Assembly (NCBI GenBank): GCA_903944895.1 | Contig: CAJATL010000286.1 | Span: 1-42,612 of the forward strand | DNA: 42,612 nt | DNA from: an uncultured Bacteroidota bacterium | Lineage (GTDB): Bacteria; Bacteroidota; Bacteroidia; Bacteroidales; 4484-276 | Reading direction: 5' to 3' | Shown here: positions 16,857-25,782 of the stretch, in pieces | Numbering within the stretch: position 1 is the stretch's first letter | Layout: the number at the start of each line of letters is the position of its first letter | The notes under the pieces: generated by a model | What the model saw: the letters and a program-made list of their open reading frames with translations, nothing else | Told to the model about the DNA's origin: nothing | The model's database searches: none | Made by a program: the position numbers and the translations under genes

Positions 16857-18173
16857 TTGAAAGTAAAAAGGATAACAAAAAATGTACAGGTTGTAACGCT
16901 GGGATGTTCCAAAAACCTGGTCGATTCTGAGGTTCTGATGCGGCAGCTTGAGAGTGATGGTTTCAGGATTATGCCTGATCCTACCGATGAAAATGTAAAC
17001 ATCGTTATCATCAATACCTGCGGGTTTATCAACGATGCCAAGGAAGAATCCATCGAAACCATTCTCAGGTACGCCAAAGCCAGGAAAAGCCACAAAATCG
17101 AAAATTTGTTTGTTATGGGTTGCCTTTCGCAACGCTACAAAAAAGAGCTGACTGATGAAATTCATGAGGTTGATGGTTTTTTTGGAGTTGCCGAACTACC
17201 TCAAATCTTAAAAGCGGTTGGTGCCGAATATAAAAAGGAGTTGCTTGGCGAGCGGCACCTCACCACACCATCTCATTTTGCATATTTAAAAATTTCTGAA
17301 GGCTGCGACCGAACCTGTTCTTTTTGTGCCATCCCGCTCATTCGCGGAAAACATCAATCAAAAACCATCGCAGCAATCGTTGAAGAAGCAGAATTTCTGG
17401 CTTCAAAAGGTGTTAAAGAACTTTTGCTGATCGCACAGGACCTGACGTATTATGGACTGGATATTTACAAAAAACGGAGCCTTTCGTTGCTGTTGCAGGA
17501 ATTGGTGAAAATTGAAGGCATCGATTGGATCAGGCTGCATTACGCTTACCCGGCGGCTTTCCCCGAAGATGTTCTCGAAATTATGGCTTCGGAACCAAAA
17601 ATCTGTAAATATCTCGACATTCCGCTTCAGCATATCAGCGACAGGATTTTAAAATCGATGCACCGAAATCACGATGCAGCCAAAACCCGAGAGCTCATCA
17701 CCAAAATCAGGGAGCAAATCCCCGGAATAGCGCTTCGTACCACCATGATCGTGGGTTATCCCGGCGAAACCGAAAGTGAATTTGAGGAGTTGAAAAAGTT
17801 TATTGTTGAAGTAAAATTTGACCGGTTGGGGGTTTTTACCTATTCACCAGAAGAAAATACAACTGCTTTCGGTCTGCCCGACGACATTTCAGATGAAATC
17901 AAGCAGCAACGGGCAAATGAGCTCATGGAAATTCAGGAGCAAATTTCGATGGATCTGAATCAGAAAAGGGTAGGAGAGACGCTGAAAGTGATCATCGACA
18001 GGCAGGAAGGCGGGTTTTGGGTTGGCCGCAGCCAGTTCGACTCACCCGAAGTTGACAACGAAATTCTGATTCCGGAGATAAATCAACTTGTCTGTGGTGA
18101 TTTTTATACTGTGAAAATTACCCGGGCCGAAGCCTTCGATCTTTTTGGAGAGATTTACTCATCAATTGGATAA
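16857..18173 (+). CDS. rimO: Ribosomal protein S12 methylthiotransferase RimO
   Basis: 438 residues, a usual length. It adds a methylthio group to the conserved aspartate of ribosomal protein uS12 using two iron-sulfur clusters. The N-terminal MTTase domain has its cluster cysteines in LGCSKNLVDSE, NTCGFI and GCLSQRY. The radical-SAM domain has CDRTCSFC (C150, C154, C157), and a TRAM domain closes the protein. The signature LGCSKNLVDSE distinguishes RimO from MiaB. The start is TTG at 16857; no suitable in-frame ATG precedes the first motif, and the gene is 15 bases behind ftsY. Confidence 0.98.
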   Translation: MKVKRITKNVQVVTLGCSKNLVDSEVLMRQLESDGFRIMPDPTDENVNIVIINTCGFINDAKEESIETILRYAKARKSHKIENLFVMGCLSQRYKKELTDEIHEVDGFFGVAELPQILKAVGAEYKKELLGERHLTTPSHFAYLKISEGCDRTCSFCAIPLIRGKHQSKTIAAIVEEAEFLASKGVKELLLIAQDLTYYGLDIYKKRSLSLLLQELVKIEGIDWIRLHYAYPAAFPEDVLEIMASEPKICKYLDIPLQHISDRILKSMHRNHDAAKTRELITKIREQIPGIALRTTMIVGYPGETESEFEELKKFIVEVKFDRLGVFTYSPEENTTAFGLPDDISDEIKQQRANELMEIQEQISMDLNQKRVGETLKVIIDRQEGGFWVGRSQFDSPEVDNEILIPEINQLVCGDFYTVKITRAEAFDLFGEIYSSIG

Positions 18174-18252
18174 ACATTTTACATTTGCGGTGATTTCTGC
18201 GAAAGCAGTAAAATCGGCATCTGAAAATTAATTTATATAAAATAATCCGCGC

Positions 18253-18630
18253 ATGAGTCTATTTGGAAATTTGATCTGGTTGCTTTTTGGAGGAATTATC
18301 ATCGCCATCGAATATGTGATAGCCAGCATTCTTTTGATGATTACGATTATTGGAATTCCATTTGGCCTCCAGACCTTAAAACTGGGCATGCTCGCATTAT
18401 GGCCTTTTGGGCAAACCGCCATCAGCCGCCCTGCTGCGAGTGGCTGCCTTTCGACCCTGATGAACATTATCTGGATTTTTGTTGGAGGAATCTGGATTTC
18501 GCTTACCCATCTTTTGTTTGGTGTGCTGCTTTCGATCACCATCATCGGGCTTCCTTTTGGCAGGCAACATTTTAAATTGGCCGGTCTTGCACTCACTCCT
18601 TTTGGTAAAGAAATTGTAAGTTCGAGATAA
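18253..18630 (+). CDS. YccF domain inner-membrane protein
   Basis: 125 residues made of two similar halves, each with a hydrophobic segment followed by the IGIPFG or IGLPFG turn typical of YccF (IIGIPFGLQTLKLG at about 36; IIGLPFGRQHFKLAG at about 98). About three to four membrane segments. The function of this widespread family is unknown. It stands 80 bases downstream of rimO and may be read through from it; a small AACAAAGCTTTGTT palindrome follows the stop. Confidence 0.92.
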   Translation: MSLFGNLIWLLFGGIIIAIEYVIASILLMITIIGIPFGLQTLKLGMLALWPFGQTAISRPAASGCLSTLMNIIWIFVGGIWISLTHLLFGVLLSITIIGLPFGRQHFKLAGLALTPFGKEIVSSR

Positions 18631-18683
18631 AAAAATCCCAACAAAGCTTTGTTTTTTGTTCATCGCTCAAATTTGATAAAATT

Positions 18684-19451
18684 ATGATAAAGAAAATCAT
18701 TCTGTTGATGTCAATAATGCTCGTAACAGCCTTTTTCAGCATTGCTCAGGATTTATCTGAAATTCCTTCAGATATGAATAAGACCGATTCACTAGGGCTT
18801 AAGCAGGGTTACTGGCAGGAAATGCAAGGTCAGTATAAGTTGGTCGGCTCTTATGTTGATGATTTAAAAGATGGCACCTGGGTTACCTATCATGCAAACG
18901 GAATCATCAGCCAGGTTGAAGGCTATAAAAAAGGCAAAAGGGAAGGTGCTTTTGTTGAGATGGATAAAAAAGGGTATTTGCTCAAAGAAAGCTTTTACAA
19001 AAACGGTCTCCTCGATGGTTCTGTAAAAGCCTACGAAAGAGGTTCCAGGTTAATTCTTGAAGAAACTTACAAAAACGGACTTCTAGATGGAATCCGGCGC
19101 ACTTTTTACGAAGATGGCACCAAACAGGAGGAATCTTATTATAAAAGCGGTCTCAAGGAAGGCGAATCAAAATGGTACAACCAGGCGGGTCAGCCTTTTG
19201 CATCGTATTTTTATAAAGAAGGTAAATTTGAAGGAATTCAAAAAACCTTTTATGAAGATGGTTCCCTCAAAACCAGTGAAATCTATGTTGACAATATCCG
19301 GACCGGCGAATACAAAGAATTTTATCAGGATGGAAAAGTCAAAACAGAAGGCCTCTTTTTAAACAACCTGAAAGACGGTATCTGGAAAGAGTATGACGAA
19401 ACCGGAAAACTCATCACCCAAACAAAATTCAAAAACGGCATACCTAAATAA
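18684..19451 (+). CDS. Exported YwqK/MORN-repeat protein
   Basis: 255 residues with a signal peptide (about 1-20, ending FSIAQ). The rest is a chain of roughly 8-9 repeats of about 23 residues of the type G-x-W/YxxYYxDGxLxxEExYKNGLLDG (for example YKNGLLDGIRRTFYEDG). These MORN-like beta-hairpin repeats form an elongated sheet. Databases often label such proteins 'YwqK family antitoxin' after a Bacillus locus, but nothing here suggests a toxin. It is more likely a periplasmic or surface binding protein. The thioesterase gene begins one base after the stop codon, so the two are almost certainly co-translated from one mRNA. Confidence 0.9.
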   Translation: MIKKIILLMSIMLVTAFFSIAQDLSEIPSDMNKTDSLGLKQGYWQEMQGQYKLVGSYVDDLKDGTWVTYHANGIISQVEGYKKGKREGAFVEMDKKGYLLKESFYKNGLLDGSVKAYERGSRLILEETYKNGLLDGIRRTFYEDGTKQEESYYKSGLKEGESKWYNQAGQPFASYFYKEGKFEGIQKTFYEDGSLKTSEIYVDNIRTGEYKEFYQDGKVKTEGLFLNNLKDGIWKEYDETGKLITQTKFKNGIPK

Positions 19452-19452
19452 A

Positions 19453-19944
19453 ATGTCAGAAAAGTTCAAAAGGGTCCGGAATCCTTTTGCAGGCTCTCCC
19501 GGCTATAATTGTTTTGGTTGCTCACCGGATAACGAAATCGGGCTGCGGCTTAATTTTATTGATGAAGGCGAGTATTTGCTTGCCGACTGGACACCGACTA
19601 TCCATTTTCAAGGCTACAAAAATGTTTTACATGGTGGCATTCAGGCAACCCTCATCGACGAAATTGCAAGCTGGTTTGTGTATGTAAAAATGAAAACTGC
19701 CGGCGTGACTTCAAAATTGGAGGTGCGTTACAAAAAGCCCGTTTACACCGATAAGGGAATTATTAAACTTCGTGCAAAACTTCAGCAGCAGCGGCGGAAT
19801 TTAGCTGATATCGAAGTTGAACTTTTAGATAACGAAGGCCAGATTTGTGCTACAGGAGTAGCTCAATATTTTATTTTTTCTGAAAAAGTCGCCAAGGAAA
19901 AGCTTTATTATCCGGAGCACAAGGAGTTTTATGAAGAAGGGTAG
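19453..19944 (+). CDS. PaaI-like hotdog-fold thioesterase
   Basis: 163 residues from the ATG (MSEKFKRVRNPF) one base after the preceding gene; a longer in-frame start inside that gene is rejected. Features of the YiiD/PaaI-like acyl-CoA thioesterase group: NCFGCSPDNEIGLRLNF, HGGIQATLIDEIASWF (hotdog helix with the HGG turn), then VRYKKPVYTDKG and a final strand ATGVAQYFIF. It probably hydrolyses small or aromatic acyl-CoA esters in the cytoplasm; the substrate cannot be given. Confidence 0.93.
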   Translation: MSEKFKRVRNPFAGSPGYNCFGCSPDNEIGLRLNFIDEGEYLLADWTPTIHFQGYKNVLHGGIQATLIDEIASWFVYVKMKTAGVTSKLEVRYKKPVYTDKGIIKLRAKLQQQRRNLADIEVELLDNEGQICATGVAQYFIFSEKVAKEKLYYPEHKEFYEEG

Positions 19945-19954
19945 GCAGGTGGGA

Positions 19955-20095
19955 GTGGGCAGTCGCCAGTGGGCAGTTGCCAGTCAGGAGGCGTAAGTCA
20001 TAAGGCATGAATAGTAAGTCACCAGTTGGCAGTAGGCAGTTTTCAGTCGGAAGTCAGAAGACGGAAGAAGCAAGTCGGCGGTTACAGTAAAATCT
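19955..20095. repeat. Heptamer-periodic repeat tract (NNNCAGT type)
   Basis: Starting soon after the thioesterase stop, most of this tract can be read in 7-base steps that end in AGT: GGGCAGT CGCCAGT is followed by GGGCAGT, TGCCAGT, later CACCAGT, TGGCAGT, AGGCAGT, TTTCAGT, CGGAAGT. The middle is more decayed (CGTAAGT, CATAAGG). It is the complement of the ACTGNNN tracts at 22533-22648 and 37947-38102. A 7-base period rules out coding. Confidence 0.8.
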
Positions 20096-20113
20096 GAAAC
20101 TTATTTTTTTGAA

Positions 20114-21253
20114 TTATAAATCCGAGCAAATCAGTTCCATAAATTGAGGCCAGTTTATTCCATCAGTTTTCTTACCTAACCTCACCATAATGATGTTTTT
20201 CTCAGGAAAAACATAAATAAATTGTCCCAGCACCCCTTTGGCAAAAATGGCTCCGTCTTCTTTAACCCGCCAGCTATAATTGTACGCATAGTTTTGCGAA
20301 TCTTTGGAATTGTTGGTTATTGCCATGGTTTTTTTGATCCATTCTTCCGGAATAATCTGCTGTTGGTTGTATTTTCCGTTGTTGAGATAAAGCCGCCCGA
20401 ATTTTGCAAAATCCCGTGTCCGGGCATTGATACAGCAAAACGCCTTAATTTGATTGTTCTTTTTGCTATCGATGCTCCAGGATGCTTCAAACTCCATGTT
20501 GAGCGGTTTCCAGATTTTTTCTTCCAGATACTGGTTGAGTTTTTTGCCAGTGGCCCGTTCAAGGGCAATTCCAAGAAGCAGTGTATTTACACTGAGGTAA
20601 TTATACTTTTCGTCAGGTGGGGTTTCGATTTTTAATTGTGTTAAATATTTGTTCAGGTTCCGGCCATAATAATATTTGGCCATATCGGCAAATGGGTTGC
20701 TGTATCCTTCGTTAAACCTGATGCCGGAGCGCATGTTGAGTAAATGTTCCAGCGTGATATTTTCAAAACGCGGGTCATTCTGCTTTAACTCGGGAATAAA
20801 ATCGGTGACGGGTTGATGCACATTTTTAATGAAATTTTCATCAACAGCAATTCCGATGAGCGCTGAAATGAAGGATTTTGATAATGAAAATGACGGTATT
20901 ATCGCTGAATCATCATAACCCGAATAATATTTTTCGTAAAGAATGCTGTCGTTGCGGATAATCATGAAAGCAACGGTTTTGTGGTTTTCATGAAATTCGT
21001 CAAAAGTTATGACGCCAGATTTTTCCTCAAATATCTGAGGGACTGTGAGGTTGGTTGTTACAAATTTTTCTTTAAACGAAAATTCATCAGAAGCCTTTTC
21101 AATGGGCAGAGATGGAAATTTTTTATAATCGTTGATATCGGCAAAATTCCAGAAAAAATAGCGCCCCACATGACACGAGGTCAAAGTGAGACTGATGAAA
21201 GCCACCAAAAGGAGGTGGAAGGCTGGTGAAATGTACTTCAATTGATCATTCAT
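20114..21253 (-). CDS. Beta-lactamase-fold serine hydrolase lipoprotein
   Basis: 379 residues from the ATG giving MNDQLKYISPAFHLL; a TTG five codons upstream is less likely. The signal peptide ends in a lipobox (TLTSC, C27), so the protein is lipid-anchored. The class C beta-lactamase/esterase fold shows SLSK (S123, K126) as the nucleophile/base pair, LLNMRSGIRFNEGY, a YLSVN motif in the YxN position, and a GVLGQFIYVFPE strand in place of KTG. Family members cut beta-lactams, D-alanyl peptides or esters; the missing KTG argues against a penicillin-binding role. It is transcribed toward the heptamer tract. Confidence 0.92.
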   Translation of the reverse strand: MNDQLKYISPAFHLLLVAFISLTLTSCHVGRYFFWNFADINDYKKFPSLPIEKASDEFSFKEKFVTTNLTVPQIFEEKSGVITFDEFHENHKTVAFMIIRNDSILYEKYYSGYDDSAIIPSFSLSKSFISALIGIAVDENFIKNVHQPVTDFIPELKQNDPRFENITLEHLLNMRSGIRFNEGYSNPFADMAKYYYGRNLNKYLTQLKIETPPDEKYNYLSVNTLLLGIALERATGKKLNQYLEEKIWKPLNMEFEASWSIDSKKNNQIKAFCCINARTRDFAKFGRLYLNNGKYNQQQIIPEEWIKKTMAITNNSKDSQNYAYNYSWRVKEDGAIFAKGVLGQFIYVFPEKNIIMVRLGKKTDGINWPQFMELICSDL

Positions 21254-21477
21254 TTTAATTGCCGGCAAAAATAGACATTTTAAGTTTTATGAAAAGGAGG
21301 TTAAAATCATCAGCAATTTTCTAACCTTGCTGTTCATCAACCTGGGTTAGCTATTTATTATGAATAAAAATTAGATGTGTACCGTTTTAAACCTGATTAT
21401 AATTGAAATGATTAATTATTTTTGTTTGATAAAAAATTATTCAGCATTAATTATTGTTCAAGCAAAATCAGCAAATC

Positions 21478-22464
21478 ATGGCAGATCTTACCACCAATTA
21501 CATGGGTTTTAAGCTCAAAAATCCAATCATTGCCGGCAGCTCAGGATTAACAAAATCGCTCGACAACGTGAAATTGCTCGAAAAAAATGGCGCCGCTGCG
21601 GTGGTGTTAAAATCGTTGTTTGAAGAGCAAATAATGCATCAAATCAATAAGTTGTATTCCGAGAGCAGTAAATTATTTTCATATCCTGAGGCTGAAGATT
21701 ACATCAGCAACTACTCCAGGGATAAAGATGTTGGTGATTACCTTCAGCTCATCAGCGACTGCAAAAAGGAAGTTTCAATTCCGATAATCGCAAGTATAAA
21801 TTGTGTTTCGGCATCTGAATGGATCCATTTTGCCAAGCTTATCGAAAACGCCGGCGCTGACGGTATTGAGCTGAATATTTTTATTTTGCCTTCGGAACCC
21901 AAACGGGAAGGATTTCAAAATGAACAGATTTATTTCGACATCGTAAATGAAGTCATGAAACAGGTTTCGATTCCTGTTGCCATCAAAATCAGTTATTATT
22001 TTTCGGGTTTGGCCAAGATGGCGCTAAAACTGTCCTGGACTGGTGTAGCCGGGTTGGTGATGTTTAACAGATTTTTCTCACCTGACATCGACATCGAAAA
22101 TTTTGAAGTGAGTTCCGCCAACGTTTTTAGTTCAAAAGATGAGCTGTTTACCTCGCTTCGTTGGGTTGCCATGCTTTCGGACAGGGTGCATTGCGACATC
22201 GCTGCTTCCACAGGAATCCACAATGGCGAAAGTGTTGTAAAACAATTGCTCGCCGGTGCAAAAGCTGTTCAGATAGCTTCGGTATTATATAAAAGCGGGT
22301 TTCATGTGATTGGAGAGATGACTGACTTTTTAGAAAAATGGATGGAAAGACATGAATTTGAGAAGACCAGCGATTTTATCGGAAAAATGAGTCTGAAAAC
22401 CGCCGAGAACCCTGCTGCTTACGAAAGAGTCCAGTTTATGAAACACTTCTCCGGCATCGAGTAA
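21478..22464 (+). CDS. Dihydroorotate dehydrogenase-like flavoprotein
   Basis: 328 residues from the ATG at 21478 (MADLTTNYMGFKLKNPIIAG); a TTG eight codons earlier is rejected. It has a TIM-barrel FMN fold of DHOD class-1 type: NPIIAGSSGLTKS, IPIIASINCVSASEW, GADGIELNIF, PVAIKISYYFS, then AASTGIHNGESVVKQLLAGA and VQIASVLYKSG for the phosphate-binding end. The usual catalytic Cys/Ser loop of true PyrD is not well conserved, so it may be a paralogue with another role; Bacteroidota often carry this in addition to PyrD. -7 element TATTTTTG is at 21417-21424. Confidence 0.9.
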   Translation: MADLTTNYMGFKLKNPIIAGSSGLTKSLDNVKLLEKNGAAAVVLKSLFEEQIMHQINKLYSESSKLFSYPEAEDYISNYSRDKDVGDYLQLISDCKKEVSIPIIASINCVSASEWIHFAKLIENAGADGIELNIFILPSEPKREGFQNEQIYFDIVNEVMKQVSIPVAIKISYYFSGLAKMALKLSWTGVAGLVMFNRFFSPDIDIENFEVSSANVFSSKDELFTSLRWVAMLSDRVHCDIAASTGIHNGESVVKQLLAGAKAVQIASVLYKSGFHVIGEMTDFLEKWMERHEFEKTSDFIGKMSLKTAENPAAYERVQFMKHFSGIE

Positions 22465-22467
22465 AGA

Positions 22468-22536
22468 AAATCACAAAACTCAAAACTCATTCCCCCGATA
22501 GCTATCGGGGCTATCGGGACAAATCACAAAACTCAA
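22468..22536. repeat. CCCCGATAGCTATCGGGG palindrome between short direct repeats
   Basis: An 18-bp perfect palindrome (22493-22510) with a partial second half (CTATCGGGAC) lies between two copies of AAATCACAAAACTCAA (around 22468-22483 and 22521-22536). This matches the palindrome at 5914 and suggests insertion into, or partial duplication of, an older repeat tract. Confidence 0.75.
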
Positions 22537-22648
22537 CTGGCCACTGCCTATTTCTGACTGACTGGTAACTGCCAACTGCCAACTGCCAACTGCCAACTGG
22601 CAACTGCCGACTCCCGACTCCTGACTTCCGACTTCCGACTTCCGACTT
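22533..22648. repeat. Heptamer-periodic repeat tract (ACTGCCA type)
   Basis: Contains five or so tandem copies of the 7-mer ACTGCCA, then CGACTCC, TGACTTC and four copies of CGACTTC. Each step is 7 bases and keeps an invariant ACT core. The apparent open frames across it are repeat artefacts. The -7 element TATTTTTG at 22669-22676 just after the tract probably serves the GH3 gene. Confidence 0.85.
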
Positions 22649-22719
22649 TTTTTCCTCCCGAATTTGTGTATTTTTGTCAATCAGATTAAAAAAACGAATA
22701 ATCATTTAAAACTCAACCG

Positions 22720-24249
22720 ATGCCTATTTTTAATTCGCTGTTATCCTGGATGATGAAGAAACGGATTCATCAGATTGAGTTGTTCATTAAATATCCTCAC
22801 GAGGTTCAGTTGGAGTGGTTTAAAAAACTTACAACGGCTGCAAAAAACACCGAATGGGGCCGTAAATACGATTATTCCGGCATAACACAACTCGAACAAT
22901 TTAAGGAAAGAGTTCCGCTTAACGATTACAACAGTTTGCAACCTTACATTGAGCGTCTCAGAAATGGTGAGCAAAATTTACTCTGGAACAGCGAAATTAA
23001 ATGGTTTGCTAAATCATCGGGCACCACCGGCAACAAGAGTAAATTTATCCCGGTAAGTGCCGAAGCCCTCGAAGAATGTCACTTCAAAGGTGGCCGCGAC
23101 CTGCTTTCGATATTTTTTCACAACCACCCCGAGAGCACCATTTTCGACGGCAAAGGTTTGATGATGGGAGGTAGCAGCAGCGTTTCCGAAATCAATAATG
23201 AATCCTACTACACCGGCGATCTTTCGGCAATCCTCATCCAAAACATGCCTTTTTGGGTACAGTTTAAAAGTACGCCAAGTTCGTCGGTTGCCCTGATGGA
23301 TGAATGGGAAAGCAAAATCGAGAAGATGGCTGAGATAACCATCGAACACGATGTCACCAGTATTTCCGGGGTTCCTTCGTGGACGCTGGTTTTGATTAAA
23401 CGGATTCTGGAAATTTCAGGCAAGCAAAACCTCACTGAAGTCTGGCCCAACCTTGAAGTATTTTTTCATGGAGGTGTTAATTTCAACCCGTATCGTGAGC
23501 AGTTTAAACGCATGATTCCTTCGCCCGGCATGAATTATATGGAAACTTACAATGCTTCCGAAGGGTTTTTCGGCATCCAGGACCGCACCGATCACAACGA
23601 CATGTTACTAATGCTTGATTATGGGATTTTTTATGAGTTTATCCCCATCGAAAACATTCATGATGAAAACCCGCAAACCATAGGCCTGGAACAAGTTGAG
23701 ATTGGAAAAAATTATGCCATTGTCATTTCGACAAATGGCGGATTGTGGCGTTACCTGATCGGTGATACGGTTAAATTTACCACCCTCGACCCTTTCCGCA
23801 TCCAGATTACCGGAAGAACCAAAAATTTTATCAATGCTTTTGGTGAAGAACTTATTATCGAAAATGCTGAACAGGCACTCTCGATTGCCTGCGCCAAATG
23901 CCAGGCCACCATTACCGAATATACTGCGGCTCCGGTTTATTTCGACAACAATAAAAAGGCTGCCCATGAGTGGCTTATCGAGTTTGAAACCATGCCCGAC
24001 AATATCGAGAAGTTTATCGATAGTTTTGATAATGCCCTCAAATCGCTTAATTCGGATTATGAAGCCAAAAGATACAAAAACATGATTCTTGGTGAGCCAA
24101 TCATCCGGCCGATGCCGGCACAAACATTTTATAACTGGCTCAAAAAGCGCGATAAACTTGGAGGTCAGAATAAAGTTCCACGGCTCTCGAACGACCGCCG
24201 GTATATTGATGAAATCCTCCTGCTGACTGACACAGGAAGCAAACTGTAA
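22720..24249 (+). CDS. GH3 family acyl-acid amido synthetase-like protein
   Basis: 509 residues, normal for bacterial GH3. The ANL-type adenylating fold shows the ATP-binding AKSSGTTGNKSKFIPVS at about 100, a YNASEGFFGIQD motif, and LWRYLIGDTVKF followed by ITGRTKNFINAFGEEL at the hinge. Plant GH3 enzymes join amino acids to auxin or jasmonate; bacterial members are adenylate-forming but few have known substrates. It is cytoplasmic. The next gene (propeller-like) begins 12 bases after the stop, so a shared transcript is likely. Confidence 0.95.
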   Translation: MPIFNSLLSWMMKKRIHQIELFIKYPHEVQLEWFKKLTTAAKNTEWGRKYDYSGITQLEQFKERVPLNDYNSLQPYIERLRNGEQNLLWNSEIKWFAKSSGTTGNKSKFIPVSAEALEECHFKGGRDLLSIFFHNHPESTIFDGKGLMMGGSSSVSEINNESYYTGDLSAILIQNMPFWVQFKSTPSSSVALMDEWESKIEKMAEITIEHDVTSISGVPSWTLVLIKRILEISGKQNLTEVWPNLEVFFHGGVNFNPYREQFKRMIPSPGMNYMETYNASEGFFGIQDRTDHNDMLLMLDYGIFYEFIPIENIHDENPQTIGLEQVEIGKNYAIVISTNGGLWRYLIGDTVKFTTLDPFRIQITGRTKNFINAFGEELIIENAEQALSIACAKCQATITEYTAAPVYFDNNKKAAHEWLIEFETMPDNIEKFIDSFDNALKSLNSDYEAKRYKNMILGEPIIRPMPAQTFYNWLKKRDKLGGQNKVPRLSNDRRYIDEILLLTDTGSKL

Positions 24250-24261
24250 AAGAAAAAACTT

Positions 24262-25068
24262 ATGAATCGCTTTTTATTGATTTTCCTGTTTGGGTTTTTG
24301 CTTCCGCAGAATGAAGACTATTTTCAAATTCTTACCATCGCCGAAAAGGCCGGTATTGTTGATGTTGACGACCTTGGAAATATCTACACCACCTCCACCG
24401 GAAGGCTCACCATGTTTAATGCAGCCGGCAAACAGATTCTGGTTTTTGATGACCGGATGATTACAAAAAACACCGCCCTCGACATCAAAGACCCTGACAG
24501 GATATTGGTTTTTGCTAAAGATTTTTTCAAGATATTTATCCTTAACGATTTATTCAGGATTGCCGTTGAATTAAACCTGAAACCGGAAGCCGGTTTGAAC
24601 GATCTTACCCTGGCTTGCCTTTCGGCAGATGAGAACATCTGGGTTTACAGCAAAAGCGAAAAGAAGCTGATGAAGATTTCTGATAGAGGCGATTTTATTA
24701 CTAAAAGCGCCATTATCGACGATATCACAGGAACTAAAGCGGAACCCAATTTTCTGCGCGAATTTCATCAGAAACTTTACCTCAATATTCCCCGCACCGG
24801 GATTCTGGAATTTGATAACCAGGGTAATTTTTTACAGATCATTCCACTGAAAGGCCTCTTAACTTTTTGTGTTGCTGATGGGAAAGTCTGTTACGTTTCC
24901 GGGAAAAACATGAAGGTTTATCACATCGACAGCGGTGTTGAACAAATCACCGCGCTGCCTGATCTTACTTACATCTACACGATGCCCGACCTTCATGGCA
25001 GCGAACTTTTTATGTATTATGCCGACCTAAATACGGTTGGCGTTTTGTCGGTTCATACCACTCAATAG
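24262..25068 (+). CDS. Exported beta-propeller-like protein
   Basis: 268 residues. A short hydrophobic start (FLLIFLFGFLLPQNED) could be a signal peptide. The rest is made of strand-turn repeats of NHL/propeller character: VDVDDLGNIYTTSTGRL, DENIWVYSKSEKKLMKIS, GILEFDNQGNFLQII, GKVCYVSGKNMKVYHI. There are no catalytic motifs. Many Bacteroidota encode a small protein of this kind; the function is unknown. It follows the GH3 gene by 12 bases. Confidence 0.8.
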   Translation: MNRFLLIFLFGFLLPQNEDYFQILTIAEKAGIVDVDDLGNIYTTSTGRLTMFNAAGKQILVFDDRMITKNTALDIKDPDRILVFAKDFFKIFILNDLFRIAVELNLKPEAGLNDLTLACLSADENIWVYSKSEKKLMKISDRGDFITKSAIIDDITGTKAEPNFLREFHQKLYLNIPRTGILEFDNQGNFLQIIPLKGLLTFCVADGKVCYVSGKNMKVYHIDSGVEQITALPDLTYIYTMPDLHGSELFMYYADLNTVGVLSVHTTQ

Positions 25069-25167
25069 AAATTAGCCTGAAAGTAAATTTTGATCATTTC
25101 ATTGTGAATTTCTTTTGTATTTTAGCCGTCGGGTTGACTTAGATTTTTTATTAAAAAACTTACAAAT

Positions 25168-25782
25168 ATGCACATTGCAGTAGCCGGAAATATCGGATCT
25201 GGAAAAACAACGCTCACAGCGTTATTGTCGAAACATTTCGATTGGGAGCCTCATTTTGAATCGGTTGAAGACAACCCATACCTTCATAGTTTTTATGAAG
25301 ATATGCAGCGGTGGTCGTTCAACCTGCAGATTTATTTCCTCAATAACCGGTTCAGGCAGATTGTAAAAATCAGGGAAAGCGGTAGGAAAGTTATCCAGGA
25401 CCGTACAATTTATGAAGATGCCCACATCTTTGCCCCGAACCTGCACGAAATGAACCTGATGGCCACACGGGATTTCGACAACTACCGCTCACTTTTCGAT
25501 TTGATGAGCACTTTTATAAAACCACCGGATTTGCTGATTTATCTCCGCGCAAGCGTGCCAACCCTGGTTCGCCAGATCCAGAAACGTGGCCGCGATTACG
25601 AAGAATCCATCCGGCTCGATTATTTAAAACAACTCAACAATCGTTACGAAGAATGGATCGAAAGCTACGACCTGGGTAAAAAACTCATCATAAATGTTGA
25701 CAGCATGGATTTTACAACCAATCCCGACGATCTCGGCTTTGTGATCGACCGCATCAATGCCGACTTACACGGCTTGTTTTAG
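25168..25782 (+). CDS. Deoxynucleoside kinase
   Basis: 204 residues, typical of bacterial dNK (deoxyadenosine/deoxyguanosine kinase family), which phosphorylates deoxynucleosides in salvage. P-loop GNIGSGKT at 7-14, FESVEDNPYLHSFYEDMQRW for substrate binding, VIQDRTIYEDAHIF (the DRS/ERS-like motif) and the LID arginines in KRGRDYEESIRL. The substrate preference cannot be read from the sequence. It is preceded by a 99-base gap and is probably a separate unit. Confidence 0.96.
   Translation: MHIAVAGNIGSGKTTLTALLSKHFDWEPHFESVEDNPYLHSFYEDMQRWSFNLQIYFLNNRFRQIVKIRESGRKVIQDRTIYEDAHIFAPNLHEMNLMATRDFDNYRSLFDLMSTFIKPPDLLIYLRASVPTLVRQIQKRGRDYEESIRLDYLKQLNNRYEEWIESYDLGKKLIINVDSMDFTTNPDDLGFVIDRINADLHGLF

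Noticed and set aside
18640-18653. AACAAAGCTTTGTT palindrome as terminator
   Set aside because: It has no loop and a weak stem; the T-run alone is not sufficient evidence.
22533-22648. Possible CRISPR array
   Set aside because: The units are 7 bases long and contiguous; there are no spacers and no cas genes.
22480-22705. Two overlapping minus-strand frames with Gly/Ser/Val/Gln repeats
   Set aside because: They are the heptamer tract read as protein; the apparent repeats reflect the 7-base period.
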